From Metamycoplasma salivarium (lineage in GTDB: Bacteria; Bacillota_I; Bacilli_A; Mycoplasmatales; Metamycoplasmataceae), in assembly GCF_900660445.2 (NCBI RefSeq), contig NZ_LR214938.2, positions 310,001-374,000 on the forward strand: 64,000 nucleotides of DNA. The letters run 5' to 3'. The stretch's first letter is position 1. Every line of letters begins with the position of its first letter. Both the position numbers and the translations under genes were made by a program. Positions 44,138 to 57,406 of this stretch are shown here, piece after piece. Under the pieces are notes generated by a model. That model was given only the letters and a program-made list of their open reading frames with translations. It was not told the origin of the DNA and searched no databases.

Positions 44138-45256
44138 TTAATCTATATTTATAGTATTCTTTCTACCCTTAAAAAATGATCTTTTGTCAATAGTGATTAT
44201 ATTAACAAATGTCTTATAGAAACTTGAATTAACAATGACCCCAGCATAAGTGAAATATGCCATAAAAGTTAAAAGCAAAATTAAATACATAAACGCTGCA
44301 ACTGGTCCGAATTTTTGATAGTTAAAAATAGAAGTTAAAGAACCAAAAATTAAGATAAATAAAGATGTTGGAATTGCGGTAATTAATGCTCCGGGATGAA
44401 CGTGTGAAAATTTTAATTTAAAGTTTGGAGCATATAAATAAAATAATGCAAACCCTAAATAAGTGAATGGAGGTAACATAATTACTATTAGTAAATAGTA
44501 AATAAATCAAAAATGTCATGTTAATTTCAAATCATAAACCGAAGTAACAGATTGAACATTACTAAAATCTCCAAAGTTTGCTTTTTCAACTAAGAATGTC
44601 ATAAAAGCAGTAAACCCTAATAAGATTAAAGTTAATGCTAGTATCAAGAAAATTGAAACAAAAACTCCTTTAATTCTTCCTTTTCACATTCTAAAAGTTG
44701 TTTGATGTTCATATAACACATCAATAGATACAATAAATTTTGCATAACCTTTTGAAGTAAAAAAGATAATTGACAATGCAAGTAAAACAAAGGTTGTTGC
44801 ACCGCCAGCACTTGTTCAAATTTCGGTAATTGATTTAGGCAAAACACTTTCAATTCCAGGAATAATACGACCTAAAATTGCATATCTAAAAATAACATCA
44901 TACTCTGGTCTTATTGGAGCAATGATTGACACTAAAATAATAGAAATAGGAATAAATGATAAAAACAAATACATTGCATATCCCACAGGAATAAATGCAA
45001 ATTCATTTGAGTTTAATTTTGCGTAAGCATTATTAACAATTTCTTTACCTTTTGATTTACTACTTTTTAGATAACGAGGAATAGAAATAAATAAAATAAA
45101 ATAAATTATTCATTTGAAAAATCTCTCAAAAATATTTTTTCGAGCTACAGTTTGAATGATTTGTTCGTTTTTTATTTCATTCTTATCATTGTTTTTGTCA
45201 TCATCTGGATCTTTTTGTCATCCACTTTTGACTTTTTTTCATTTATTTCTTCACAT
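44138..45256 (-). CDS. YihY/BrkB-family membrane protein
   Basis: 372 residues. A charged, Asp/Asn/Lys-rich N-terminal 60 residues is followed by six hydrophobic helices. Family features: GYAMYLFLSFIPISIILVS, SAGGATTFVLLALSIIFFTSKG and HVHPGALITAIPTSLFI. The YihY/UPF0761 family is of unknown biochemical role; it was first mistaken for RNase BN. Start at ATG 45256, whose first residues include several TGA Trp codons; a later start is possible. Follows gatB by 14 bases. Confidence 0.8.
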
Positions 45257-45270
45257 ATTTATCTATTTTA

Positions 45271-46689
45271 TTAAATATCCATAATTTTCTTAAGAATTTC
45301 ATCTAGTTGAGAAATATTTGCTTTCCCCATAGTTTTCTTCATAATTTGTCCAATTAAAAACTTTTTGTTACGTTCAAAGTTCTTTGAAAATGTTTCTTTT
45401 AAATCTTTATTTTCAGTAAAAATTTGTTTGACAATATCTTCTAAACTTAAATTGCTTTTTTCAACAAATAATTTTTCTTTTTCTAATAATGTCTTTAATG
45501 GTATATCACTATTTTTTTGTTTAAGGTCTAAAATTTTCAAACTGTTTTTTTTATCTATTTTGTCATCTAATAAATATTTGAATAATTCTTCAACTTCTTT
45601 AAGTGTTATTTTTAGATCAGAAATTTGAATTTGAGATTCATTTAAAAAAGGTATTATAGTTGAAAAAAATAAGTTGGTTTTTTTCTTAAGATCGCATACA
45701 TTGCCTATTTTTTCAAAATATAATGCATAGTCTATATTGTTAATTAATTGTTGAATTTGAACATTATTTAAATTTGCATCTAAATATTTTTGTTCCTTTT
45801 GATAAGGCAATTCTTCGATTTTAGTCTCATCAATAACTTTCTGTGGAATTAAAATTGTTGGAATATTAGGTTCAGGAAAGTATTTATAATCAACACTATC
45901 AGTTTTTTTACGCATTAAAACTGTTTCTTGTTTTTGTTCGTCAAATCTTCTAGTTTCTTGCAAAACCTCTAAATTCTTTTCTCTTAGATTTATTTGCCTT
46001 TGAAATTCAAAATTTATTGCTTTTTCAACATTTGAAATAGAATTTAAGTTTTTAATTTCTACTCTAGAATTAAATTCATTCGTTCCTTTTTTACGAATTG
46101 ATATATTAATATCAGTTCTTAAACTTCCTTCATTCATTTTAGCATCACTAATATTCAAACATAAAACTGTTTGTCTAATTGCATCTACATAAGCAGCGGC
46201 TTCTTTTGCTGAATGCATTACCGGGTTTGAAACAATTTCAATTAAAGGAATTCCAGCACGGTTGTAGTTTAGATAAGTTAAATTATTTTTATGAATAGAC
46301 TTTGCAGTGTCTTCTTCCATATGAATTCTTTCAATTGCAATAGCTTTCCAAACATTATCAACTTTTGCTTTAACAAAACCATTTGAACCTATTGGATGAA
46401 ATTGTTGAGTAATTTGAAATCCTTTTGGTAAATCAGGATAAAAATAGTTTTTACGATCAAATCTAACATAAGGATCAATTGTCATATTTAATGCTTTTGC
46501 TAATTTGATTGCTCTAATAATTGCACCTTTGTTAACAAGTGGTAAACTACCAGGATATGCTAAATCAATATTTGAAACATTATGATTTTGCTTACTATCA
46601 AAATTATTAAGCATAGGTGAAAACATTTTTGTATTTGTATTTAATTCAATATGAATTTCAATACCGATTACTAATTCTCAATTATTCAT
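45271..46689 (-). CDS. gatB: Aspartyl/glutamyl-tRNA amidotransferase subunit B
   Basis: 472 residues. GatB phosphorylates the carboxylate of Glu-tRNA-Gln and accepts ammonia from GatA. Seen: ELVIGIEIHIELNTNTKMFS at the N-terminus, NIDLAYPGSLPLVN, YNRAGIPLIEIVSNP, MNEGSLRTDINIS (metal/ATP side), VEIKNLNS and DYKYFPEPNIP. The C-terminal YqeY-like helical domain ends in GKANISQLDEILKK. It overlaps gatA by eight bases. The GatCAB complex makes Gln-tRNA-Gln, as expected in organisms lacking glutaminyl-tRNA synthetase. Confidence 0.96.
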
Positions 46690-48010
46690 TTTGACTCCTT
46701 ATTAGTTTTTCAAAATAAAGAGCATATTCCATTAATTTAACATCATCATAAATTTTTGTATCTAAAGCAATATTAAATGGCATATTGTTGTTTGGATTTT
46801 TACCTAAAAACATCGTTAATGAAGGATTTCCAACCAAATTGCAATAAGTTAAAATATAATCCATGTAAGAATCTGGATATGATTTTCCATCCTCAGGAGC
46901 ACTATCGTTTGAAGCAGGATAAATAAATAAATCTGCTTTTTTGTGTATTTCTAAAAAATAATTTTGCAAATATCTTCTTAATTTTTGTGCTTTTAAGAAA
47001 TATTTTTGTTGGTTATCTTTTTCCAAAAAATAGGAACCTAAAATTAGTCTTGATTGAACCATATCTCCAAAACCTTCAGAACGAGTTTTGAGCATTACAT
47101 CTTCTCAACTTTTTCCATCTTTTGTATTTCCAAAGCTAAACCCAGTCATATTTGATAAATTAGAACTAGCTTCTGAAAATGCAATAACACGATAAACAGT
47201 GTCAATTGATTTTAAAATATTTTCTGGAATAGTAATTTTTATTAACTCAATATTTTCTTTTTTTAATTTTTCAAGTAAGTTGTTATATGCATCTTTTACA
47301 TAAGGTCTTAGTTCCGAAAAACAATCTAAATAAGCAACTTTCTTAGGTTTTTTAAGAACTAACTTTGTTTCATCAAATGATAAATTAACATTAGTTAAAT
47401 CATGTTTAATATCTTGCTTATAAAGCACTGAAGAAATTAAAATTAGATCATTAATATTATGTGCAAAATAAGCAACTGTATCCATACTTGTTGCAAATGC
47501 AAATAAACCATAGCGTGAGATTGCTCCATAACTTGGTTTAAACCCAATTTTACCTATATTTGAGGCGGGTTTTCGGACAGAATCCCCCGTATCGGAACCA
47601 ATTGCAAACGAAATATTATTAGTTAAAGTTGCTGCAGCGCCAGAAGAAGAACCTCCCACCAAATATTTATTATTCAATGGATTCAAAACTTTTCCAAAAG
47701 CTGAATATTCACCAGATCCGCCTAAACCAAATTCGTCTAAATTAGTTCTAGCAACACAAATAGCACCTGCCTTTTCCAATAAATCAATTACAGTTGCTTT
47801 ATATTGAGGCCTAAAATTATTTAGTAGTAAGCTTGAAGCTTTACAATTAACATTAACGTCTGCATAATTATCTTTAACTGTGAAAATACAATTTTGTAAT
47901 TTTCCTTTGCCTTCATTCAAAGTTTTTTTGTCAAAAATATGCGCAACTGCATTATTTTTATTTGATTTTAGTTCTTTAATTGCATTCGCTATATTACCTT
48001 TATTAATCAT
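46682..48010 (-). CDS. gatA: Aspartyl/glutamyl-tRNA amidotransferase subunit A
   Basis: 442 residues, amidase-signature family. The catalytic Lys is in FTVKDNYADV; the cis-Ser lies in LVGGSSSGAAATL; the nucleophile Ser lies in GSDTGDSVRKP. The residue before the nucleophile is Asp rather than the usual Gly of SDTGGS, which lines the oxyanion hole; I think this occurs in other mycoplasma GatA but have not checked. It releases ammonia from glutamine for GatB. Overlaps gatC by eight bases and gatB by eight bases. Confidence 0.95.
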
Positions 48011-48311
48011 TTAGCACCTTCTTTATACAAATAAAATCATCTTCAACTTTATTTGCGTTTTCTAAAATTGCATTAACTTCTAATTTAAGAGAATTATCAA
48101 CATTGTCATCTCTTAAATTGTCAAATAAAAACATTTGTTCATTTACTTTTGATAAAGGTTCTAACTCATTAACAATATTATTAAAATCTTTGTCTAGTTC
48201 TTCAAGACCTTTTGTAATTTTTTGATATAAAAATAAAGTCAAATCAATAACTTTTTCAGATGGTTTTATATAAATTGAACTTGCTAATGTTTTAATTTTA
48301 TTTCGATCCAT
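48003..48311 (-). CDS. gatC: Aspartyl/glutamyl-tRNA amidotransferase subunit C
   Basis: 102 residues, the usual size for GatC, a small helical subunit that wraps GatA and GatB together. Helical, Asp/Asn-rich, with the typical LEPLSKVNEQMFLFDNLRDD segment giving a P-L-x-x-V motif. Sequence similarity is weak as for all GatC, and position at the head of gatC-gatA-gatB is the main support. Starts 23 bases after the pseudouridine synthase gene. Confidence 0.88.
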   Translation of the reverse strand: MDRNKIKTLASSIYIKPSEKVIDLTLFLYQKITKGLEELDKDFNNIVNELEPLSKVNEQMFLFDNLRDDNVDNSLKLEVNAILENANKVEDDFICIKKVLND

Positions 48312-48334
48312 TTTAACTCCTTATTTTGATAATA

Positions 48335-49174
48335 TTATCAATGTGGTGGACAAACAAAAGTTTGTTCATTATATTCTTTAAAATCTTCGCTTAAATTATG
48401 AAAGGTTATTGAATAGGAATGTAAAAACATCCTTCTTGCTCTTTTTCCACCATATTTAGTGTCTCCAACAATAGGACAATGTAAATATTCTAATGTTGCA
48501 CGAATTTGATGTTTTTTGCCTGTAACAATTTGTGCATAGTTTCTCATACCATCAGTTCAAAAAATAGTTTTCGCTTTGACACCATAACTATCATTTGCAA
48601 TCATCTTTTCATTTTTGATATCTTTTTTAAGTCTTACAGCAACTTCTTGTTTTTCTAAAGACTTAAAATCTGAAACAAATTGATAAACTTTTTCAAATTC
48701 ATCTTGTTTTTCAGAAAATTCGGTGAGGGTTTGATAGTTTTTACAATAAACTACAATCCCTGATGTCTTTTTGTCTATTCTTCCAATTGAAGAAGGTATA
48801 AATGAAGATGTTTTTTTATAATCTAAGTATGTTAAAACTTGATCATTCAAACAATTTTCTTCTGAATGAATTGCAACATTAACTTTTTTATCAACAATTA
48901 ATAAATTTTTATCTTCATAAACAACAGAAAAATTAATGTTAGCTTTTGACCTCTTAGTTTCTCTTGAAACATCTTTTAGCCCATAAACTAAAATTTCATC
49001 ATTAAGTTGTAACTTGTAATGTTTTTCATTAGTTTTTTGGTCATTAATCCTAACATCTTTTTCACGAAATAGTTTTTCTAGTCTTGAAATAGGAACATTA
49101 TCTAGCATTTTTTCTAGATATTTAAATAATGTTCGGTTAACATCATTTTCTTTTGCTTTAAATTTCTTGATCAT
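48335..49174 (-). CDS. RluC/RluD-family 23S rRNA pseudouridine synthase
   Basis: 279 residues. An N-terminal S4-like RNA-binding segment (RLEKLFREKDVRINDQK) is followed by the catalytic domain with the Asp-containing motif GRIDKKTSGIVVY (usually HRLDxxTSG) and the C-terminal GKKHQIRATLEYLHCPIVGDTKYGG typical of RluC/D. It isomerises uridines in 23S rRNA. The frame ends with Trp encoded by TGA and then TAA. It overlaps the end of scpB by 17 bases. Exact target uridines not determinable. Confidence 0.9.
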
Positions 49175-49796
49175 CGTCGTCACCTTCTGCAACTAAAATT
49201 GAAGGGCTTTGAGATTTTTCATCTTGACGTTGTGAATCAAATAAATTAAATTCTTTGTCTTCCATTTCTTCAGATTCATCTTTATATCTTGCAAATTCTG
49301 GAAATGGAGGAAGCTCTGCTAATGTTTTAATTTTGAAATAATCATAAAATTTATTGGTAATACCATACAAAATTGGATTTCCAGGAGTTGGTGCTACTCC
49401 AACTTCTTCAATAATTCCTTTTGTTAAAAGCGATGCGACAATATGGTCACTAACAACACCTCTAATATTTGAAATCATGCTTCTAGTAATTGGTTGTTTA
49501 TAAGCAATAATTCCTGCGACTTCAATTCCAGCAGTTGACAAATGTTGTTTTCTTACAATTGTGACTAATTCTTCAATTGCTCATTTAACAGCAGGTGTTG
49601 TTAAAAATTTAAAAACGTCATTAAATTCAGCAACCATAATACCATGTTCCTGTTTATTAAATTCCTCTTTAAATTTTCTAAGTAAAAGTCTAGCTTCATT
49701 TGTAGTATTTAATTTCAAAACATCTTTTAGTTGCTCACTGCTTAATCCTTCACTACCTTGAATAAATAGTAAAGCTTCAATTATTTTGTTATTCAT
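49158..49796 (-). CDS. scpB: Segregation and condensation protein B
   Basis: 212 residues with two winged-helix domains: IIEALLFIQGSEGLSSEQL at the start, then EVAGIIAYKQPITRSMISNIRGV, the most conserved ScpB segment. An acidic tail ends in GDDDDQEI. ScpB with ScpA and SMC forms the condensin that organises and segregates the chromosome. Start is MNNKII at 49796, overlapping scpA by eight bases; longer upstream frames lack support. One TGA Trp. Confidence 0.93.
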
Positions 49797-50637
49797 ATTC
49801 AACTCCTTTTGTGAATGTAATGTCAGTATCACCATGTTGTTGCATTACAACTATTTGTTGTCTTGCTAAGTCTAAAACTGCTAATAATGTAATTACGAAA
49901 TGCCCCATTGTAGGTACATGAAATACTTCCTTAAAATTAAGTTCATTCTTATGTCTAAATAATTCAATAATTCTCTTTTTTTGTTCTTCAGGGCTTACTG
50001 CTATTGTTGTAATTTTAATGTTTCTAATCATTTCAGCGTAAGTTCGTTCAAACATTTTACGTAATGTAACAACTAATCTTGAACTATTTGCATGACCATC
50101 TAAAATTGAATCATCTGTTTCTCTAACAAATTCTGTTACATCTTCAGGTCTTTTTTCATAATAATTTTTTCTCTCAGTTTCATGTTCTCTTAAAGTAATA
50201 GAAATTTCTTTGAATTTTTCATATTCAGCAATTTGTTCAAGTAATCTTTTCTTTTCTTGTTTAATTTCTTCTTCAACTTCAGGGTCTTGTAACACCATTC
50301 TTGCTTTAAGTTGTAACAAAGTTGCAGCCATAACTAAATATTCACTAGCAATATCAAAATCATTATCTTGTAGATGCTTAATAATTTCAAGATATTGGTT
50401 TGCAAGTTCTGCAATATCAATGTCTAGAATATTGATATTTTTTTCTTTAACCAAGCTAACTAATAAATCTAAAGGACCATCAAAATTTGATAAAGTGAAT
50501 TTATATTTTGGTTCATAAGCTTCATTTTCTTTTTTATCTTTAGTTTTCTTGTCATTTTTTTTAGTTAGTTCTTCTTCTTTGGGTTCTTCTAAAGAAATTT
50601 CATTAACTTTTACTTTTTTTGTTTCATCAATAATCAT
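49789..50637 (-). CDS. scpA: Segregation and condensation protein A
   Basis: 282 residues, kleisin subunit of condensin. After a charged N-terminal extension of about 45 residues comes FTLSNFDGPLDLLVSLVKEKNINILDI, the SMC-neck-binding helix-turn-helix, with SEYLVMAATLLQLKARMVL. The C-terminal winged helix ends with FVITLLAVLDLARQQIV. It lies between plsC (14-base gap) and scpB (overlap). Confidence 0.95.
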   Translation of the reverse strand: MIIDETKKVKVNEISLEEPKEEELTKKNDKKTKDKKENEAYEPKYKFTLSNFDGPLDLLVSLVKEKNINILDIDIAELANQYLEIIKHLQDNDFDIASEYLVMAATLLQLKARMVLQDPEVEEEIKQEKKRLLEQIAEYEKFKEISITLREHETERKNYYEKRPEDVTEFVRETDDSILDGHANSSRLVVTLRKMFERTYAEMIRNIKITTIAVSPEEQKKRIIELFRHKNELNFKEVFHVPTMGHFVITLLAVLDLARQQIVVMQQHGDTDITFTKGVEYE

Positions 50638-50651
50638 TTTGAGCTCTTATC

Positions 50652-51446
50652 TTATTTTTTATTTCTTTTGGTATATGTGTTTTTAATTGTTTCTTTTGAG
50701 GTTATTGTTTGATCAATATAGTTTGAAGCAATAATACTTTTAACATTTTCAGCAATATGTTTTGGATCAAGTGTTTGAAACATTACAGGTTTAATTGGTG
50801 TATGAAATGTTACTTCAACTTCTAAAATGCCTTTTCTATTTTTATCCATAGCATTACATGCATTATTAATAGTTACAGGAATAATAGGGACATAGGCTGA
50901 TTGTGCAACTCTAAAAGCTCCTGATTGAAATTCGCCTAATTTACCATCTCTAGTTCTAGTTCCTTCAGCAAAAATAACACCACAAAGTTTATTATTTTTT
51001 ACATAATTGCCGAAATCACGTAAGGTTTCTAAAATTTCTCTTGGTTTTGAATAGTCTAAAAAGTAAGTGTTAATAAAATCAGCAATTTTTTTAATTCCTT
51101 TTTTTTGTTTGCTTTCAGATTTAGCAATAAAACCAAAATTCTTTGATCTTTTTTGTCCATCTCCTTGATTATGTAAAGCTGATGCAATAATTAATGGATC
51201 TAAATAAGTTGAATGGTTAGGAATAATTAAACAAGGCCCATCAGGAACATTTGAAAAATTATTAACTTTTAATTTGATTCCAAATTTTTTAAGTAATGAA
51301 TTTGATTTTTTTTGAAATATTTCACATTTTTCAAATTCTTTGTAATATTCTGGCATTTTTTTAGCTCTTGAAGCCTTTGAAAGTAATGATCAATAAATAA
51401 ATAAAATTGGTAATGCGTTTCAAAATAATCTAGTTCTTAATTTCAT
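50652..51446 (-). CDS. plsC: 1-acyl-glycerol-3-phosphate acyltransferase
   Basis: 264 residues. Acyltransferase block I NHSTYLD (His78 and Asp83), block III VIFAEGTRTRDGKLGEFQSGA, and block IV VPIIPVTINN. It adds the second acyl chain to lysophosphatidic acid at the membrane. An N-terminal hydrophobic stretch (NALPILFIYWSLL) with TGA-encoded Trp anchors it. AAGGAG before ATG 51446. Directly follows acpS, which activates acyl carrier protein; the two belong to lipid metabolism. Confidence 0.93.
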
Positions 51447-51455
51447 ATTTTCTCC

Positions 51456-51758
51456 TTAATTTTTATGATTAAAAACAATAGCAATAATGTAGTCATCGTC
51501 ATTTGTAGTTGAAATTTCAAAGTCCTTAAATATATATCTACCTACATTGTCTTTAGTGATATTTATTTCTGAAAAATTTTTATATTGATTATCACATTTA
51601 AAGATCGCTTCTTTAATTGCCCATCTAGTTGCTAAAAACTTTAATTTATCATTGTCTTCTAAATATTTTTTTAGTTCCATAGAATGTAATATTTTTTTTG
51701 CAATCTCTTCTTGATTTTCTTTAAACCTACTCTTTTTAGTTAAATCAATACCTATCAT
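51456..51758 (-). CDS. acpS: Holo-[acyl-carrier-protein] synthase
   Basis: 100 residues, slightly shorter than the usual 115-120. The start MIGIDL carries the Mg-binding Asp; FLATRWAIKEAIFK is the W-x-x-KEA-x-x-K motif of phosphopantetheinyl transferases. It transfers 4'-phosphopantetheine from CoA to acyl carrier protein. I prefer ATG 51758 to an upstream start because family members begin at this Met-Ile-Gly-Ile-Asp. First gene of the long minus-strand run down to valS. Confidence 0.88.
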   Translation of the reverse strand: MIGIDLTKKSRFKENQEEIAKKILHSMELKKYLEDNDKLKFLATRWAIKEAIFKCDNQYKNFSEINITKDNVGRYIFKDFEISTTNDDDYIIAIVFNHKN

Positions 51759-51840
51759 TTTTATACCTAAATAAATATTTAATATATTATAAGTGATAAA
51801 GCATAAAATTACCAACATTTAAGAAACTAAACTTTTTTAT

Positions 51841-51868
51841 AAAATAAAAAAACTGGACTTAGTCCAGC
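51841..51868 (-). terminator. Terminator of the lipoprotein gene at 51879
   Basis: On the minus strand CTGGAC, three-base loop, GTCCAG, then seven T. Confidence 0.8.
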
Positions 51869-51878
51869 AAAATCATTA

Positions 51879-53354
51879 TTAATAATTTAATCCGTGAATT
51901 TTAAAAATTGTTGTTTTAGTCTCATTTGTTTTTAAATTTGTAATTTCAAATTCAAGTTCAATAATTGTATGTAAGTATACTTTACTTCTTGATACCTTAA
52001 TATTTTTTGTATTTAGCTTCATTTTGTAATTTGCTTTTAACTTTTCAACAATAGAAGCAGGTTTATAATCATCTTTACCGAAACCCGAATTTAAAAGTTC
52101 AACTAATTTTTCTATTTGTTTTTCTTCGCTTAGCTTATTAAATTCAAGTTTTTCTAATTCCTTTTTTAACTCCACGTTTGAAATATTGAATGAAATATCT
52201 GATGCAACATCTTTATAATTATAATAATTTAATTTTAAATATCCTATATAAGCAACACTATTTAATCAATTAATTGTTAAATGAAAGGTTTTAAAGTTTT
52301 TGCTGTCAAATCTATCAATTCTTTTAATAGTCATTGTAAATTTTGTTAAATCATCATCGTCTATATCTTGACCTGTGTCTGGATCTTGAAGCTTATAGGT
52401 TTGAAATCCATTAGGATCAATTTCATACTTAAAGTCTAAATAATTGTCCAATTCTTGCAAATCAAAATAATTTAATAAATTTTTGAAACTTAAATCTTTT
52501 TTAAGTTCTTCAATTAAACTTAATGAAGTAAATACTTTGGCATTTTCTTTAGCACTTAATGTAAAAGGAGTTGATTCAACTTTTGAATTAAAATTATAAA
52601 CAAAAAATGTATATTCTTTTACTTCATTTGTTTCTTTGTTTTTTATTGCAAGTCTTAAATGAATATTTGTAGGTCCATGGTCGTGTAAATAATTTAAATA
52701 TTCATTGTCCTTTCCAATAAAATCAATTTCATATTTTGATTTGTCAAGTTCACCATCAACTAAACAATATTTTCTAAAGAATTTTAGTTGTTCTTCACCA
52801 TTTTCTTCATATCTTGAATCTTTCATTTCTTCTTTAAATTTGCTAATGAAATCCTTTGATGTCATTGTTGATCCAAATGTTGTTGTAATACTATAAAACT
52901 TTAAATTACCAATTTGCTCATAATTATCAGTATCAACATAATCTTTTAAATCGCAAATTGTAAAAGTTTTTTGTATTGTAATATTTGACTTTTTATCTCT
53001 AATATCAAAAACTAAATCTAAAGTGTTTCTTTGATATTTTGTCTTTGCCATATTCAAAGAATATGCATAATTTTTATTGTCAATATAATCAAAATTAATG
53101 TGTGAATATTTTTCTAAAATTTTTTGAATTTCCTCTAATGTTTTTGATTTTTCAAGTTCGTCATAAATTTGTTTTGATGTAGTATTTTCTTTAACATCAG
53201 TAATTTTTTGATTAAAGAAAATTCCATAGTTGTTATTAGTGCGTTCTTTTAAATCATTAGGAATATCAAACTTTTTTTTGCATGACACCATAGCAGGAAT
53301 CAATGCTAAGGACATTAGTGAAGAAACCAAAACTATTGATTTATTTTTAAACAT
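51879..53354 (-). CDS. Surface lipoprotein of unknown function
   Basis: 491 residues. Signal MFKNKSIVLVSSLMSLALIP with lipobox AMVSC at about residues 21-25, then KKK. The mature part is Lys/Asp/Asn-rich with alternating beta-like strands and no recognised domain. Repeated themes such as DLVFDIRDKKSNITIQKTF and LELEFEITNLKTNETKTT look like tandem related beta units (residues about 100-130, 245-270, 460-485). AAAGGG precedes the ATG. One TGA Trp. Bears some resemblance in texture to the C-terminal domain of the coiled-coil proteins at 15-26 kb (VEVTIKHKKYPKINKTYFLK), which I could not test. Confidence 0.8.
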
Positions 53355-53499
53355 AAAAACCCTTTCAAAGTTGTAAATTAACAAAAATTATATAATTTAA
53401 TTTCAAAAAAATTGTCAATATTTCTTAATATTTATCAAAAAAAATGTAATTTGATTAAATTTATATTGTTAATTAAAGAATTTTAAATTCTACAAGAAA

Positions 53500-53523
53500 T
53501 AAAAAAAGAGCATACAAATGCCC
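53500..53523 (-). terminator. Possible terminator of pepC
   Basis: On the minus strand GGGCAT, loop TTGT, ATGCTC, then seven T; one mismatched pair in a six-pair stem. Confidence 0.55.
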
Positions 53524-53541
53524 TTCAAAATTTCTAATAAA

Positions 53542-54873
53542 TTAGCAAATTGGATCAAATGGTTCTAATTCAATTGGGTCTTTTTTAAGTCCTGACAATG
53601 CTTCATCTGATAAATATTTTTTGTCTACGATAGCTTCATAACTAAATTCATCAAATCATTTATCGCTCATTGAAAAGATACCTTTTTTGCCAACTTCATC
53701 TCCCCAACTATTTTCAACTTTTCAAGCTAAAGGTTTCCCATTTTTATCTAAATCAACACCAACTAAATTCATTGCATGACTAATAACTGATGCATGCAAT
53801 TCAAATTTTTCTTTTTTACTAAATGGTAGAAGTTTTGTCAAAGTTAAATCAGTTGTATAAAGATTTTCATCCATAATACCTAATTTGCTATTGCTTGATG
53901 CCCCAACATCACAACCAAATCAAACCGCTTTTCCATCTTTTAATGAATTTATAATTGCTTGTTTTTGCTCTTTCAAGGTAATGTTTAATTTTAAAAGTCC
54001 AGTGCCATCATAAACATTTTTTACAAAATCACTATGTAGTAATCTGTTGTAAGGATAAATTTCACGTGGGTCTGAAATAACAGTTATTTTTTCTGATAAA
54101 GGTTTTTCAACATGTTGTTTGTAAAAATCTATTGGGGTTGATTCGAAACTATGAAATTTCTTATCTTTATCGTGATAAGAAAAAGTAAACGATTTTGGAG
54201 GCATACCTAACGATTTAACTAAAACGTTATAAACATCTTCTAATGCTTTTTCTTTTAGTTCATATATTTCATCTGTAACTTGCTTATCATTTTCATAAAC
54301 ATTTCTCATTTTAGCAACATATGATTTTAAACGCAAGTTAACTTCCTTAAATATTGCAGTTGTATTTTCTGATTGGAAAGTTTCTTGCATTGCTGATTTT
54401 GGACAAATTCCATATTTTTTAATAAGATCCATAAATCATTCAAAATATCCACCATCTTGAACTGGACTTTCATTATAATGTTGGAACGTTCTATCTAAAG
54501 TTGATAATCCTAAACCTTTGTCAATCATAAAATTTAAATAAGTATTTGCTTTTTCTAAATAATCATGAAAAGCAATATAGTTTTGTGAAAGCTCAATACT
54601 TTCTAATTTAAATTCTTCCATTAGTGCAAGTCTTACCATATTAATTGAAGCAAAAATTCAACATCTTCCTGAATTTTTTTGGTTAGTAATTGCACCTATT
54701 TTTGTTTCAATTGAAAATTCAAAATTATGTTTTTGCACAGCATCGTGGTTAATTGAACTTTCATAAATACCATTTTTGATGATTGCATTTTCTGCAACTT
54801 TATTTAAGGTAGATTTTCTATATGATTTTTCTAATTTTTGTAATGTTTCTTGTGAAATATTTTTATTTTTCAT
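53542..54873 (-). CDS. pepC: Aminopeptidase C (C1B cysteine peptidase)
   Basis: 443 residues, the bleomycin-hydrolase family. Catalytic Cys71 in QKNSGRCWIFASINMVRL, His in ELHASVISHAMNLVG and Asn in KVENSWGDEVG. The C-terminal arm that occupies the active site ends in EPFDPIC. It trims amino acids from peptides in the cytosol, as a hexamer in known members, and would supply amino acids including arginine to an organism with few biosynthetic genes. AAGGAAAT precedes the ATG. Several TGA Trp codons, including the Trp next to the catalytic Cys. Confidence 0.95.
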
Positions 54874-54911
54874 ATTATTTCCTTTCTAATTTTTATATAC
54901 AATTATATGCT

Positions 54912-56525
<1,614 letters not shown>

Positions 56526-56616
56526 AAAAACTCCTTAAAGTAAATAAACTTTTTCAATTATACTAGATAAACAAATTAAAAAATGATATGTCTCCATATC
56601 ACTCATAAACTATTTA

Positions 56617-57219
56617 TTATTTTCAAATTGATCTTTGCAATTTAATATATGAACCGCTTGGTATTTCGTAATATCCATCATTTGGATTTTCTGTTTTTTG
56701 AATTGTTCCGGATAAATATAATGTTACAAATTCATTTCTTGATGACATTTCTATTCTAATAGTTAATGAAGCATATTTTTTATAATAATTATCTTTGTTT
56801 TTATAATACATTTGACCAGACAAGAATAATTGTTTATACCAATGAAAAGTAGTTACATAGCGATAGAAATTAAGTTTTCCTAACGAATTTAAATGTTTCA
56901 AAAAGCTTGATAAATCTAGAGTAATCGCATAACCGCCTATACCACTTCCATAAAATAAAGGTATTTTACTAATTTCATTAATGCCTTTCACGACAAATTC
57001 TTTTGTAGTAATTAATGTTTGCCCTCTACTTACAAAATCAACAAATTCTTTTGAATATTCATATACTTTATATTCATATTTACTATCAATTATTTTGTCT
57101 AATTCTTTACGATAATATTTTGCAGTTTGTGGAAACAAAAATCCCCCACATGAAATTGTGGGTAATGCAGTAGCAGCAATAGTAATCGGAGCCAATAATT
57201 TTAAAAACAATTTCTTTAT
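56617..57219 (-). CDS. Small lipoprotein of unknown function, apparent ATA start
   Basis: 200 residues read from ATA at 57217-57219, giving (M)KKLFLKLLAPITIAATALP and lipobox TISCGG. AAAGGA sits eight bases before this ATA, the normal spacing; the first conventional start (TTG 57210) would be 17 bases away and remove the two Lys. The mature part is Tyr/Lys/Ser-rich without a recognised domain. The frame ends Trp (TGA), Lys, TAA. Either ATA is used as a start or an ATG has been lost and expression is low. Confidence 0.65.
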
Positions 57220-57406
57220 AAGTGTCCTTTACTTTTTCAGTTTTATACTTAAATTATACCATTTACATAACTTACTATTTTTTTAAGATAAAAGCAAACT
57301 TTACATTTATTTTTTTAGAACAACAAAAATTTCATATAAAATATTTGTAACTTAATAAAAACAAATTTGTTTCTTTTATTCAAATAATGATTGGAGTTGA
57401 TAATTT

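Noticed and set aside
52266-53384. A start ten codons upstream of the lipoprotein ATG (53384)
   Set aside because: The signal peptide and ribosome-binding site fit ATG 53354.
53510-53520. Short hairpins in AT-rich gaps as operators
   Set aside because: Most are followed by T runs next to gene ends and are explained as terminators.
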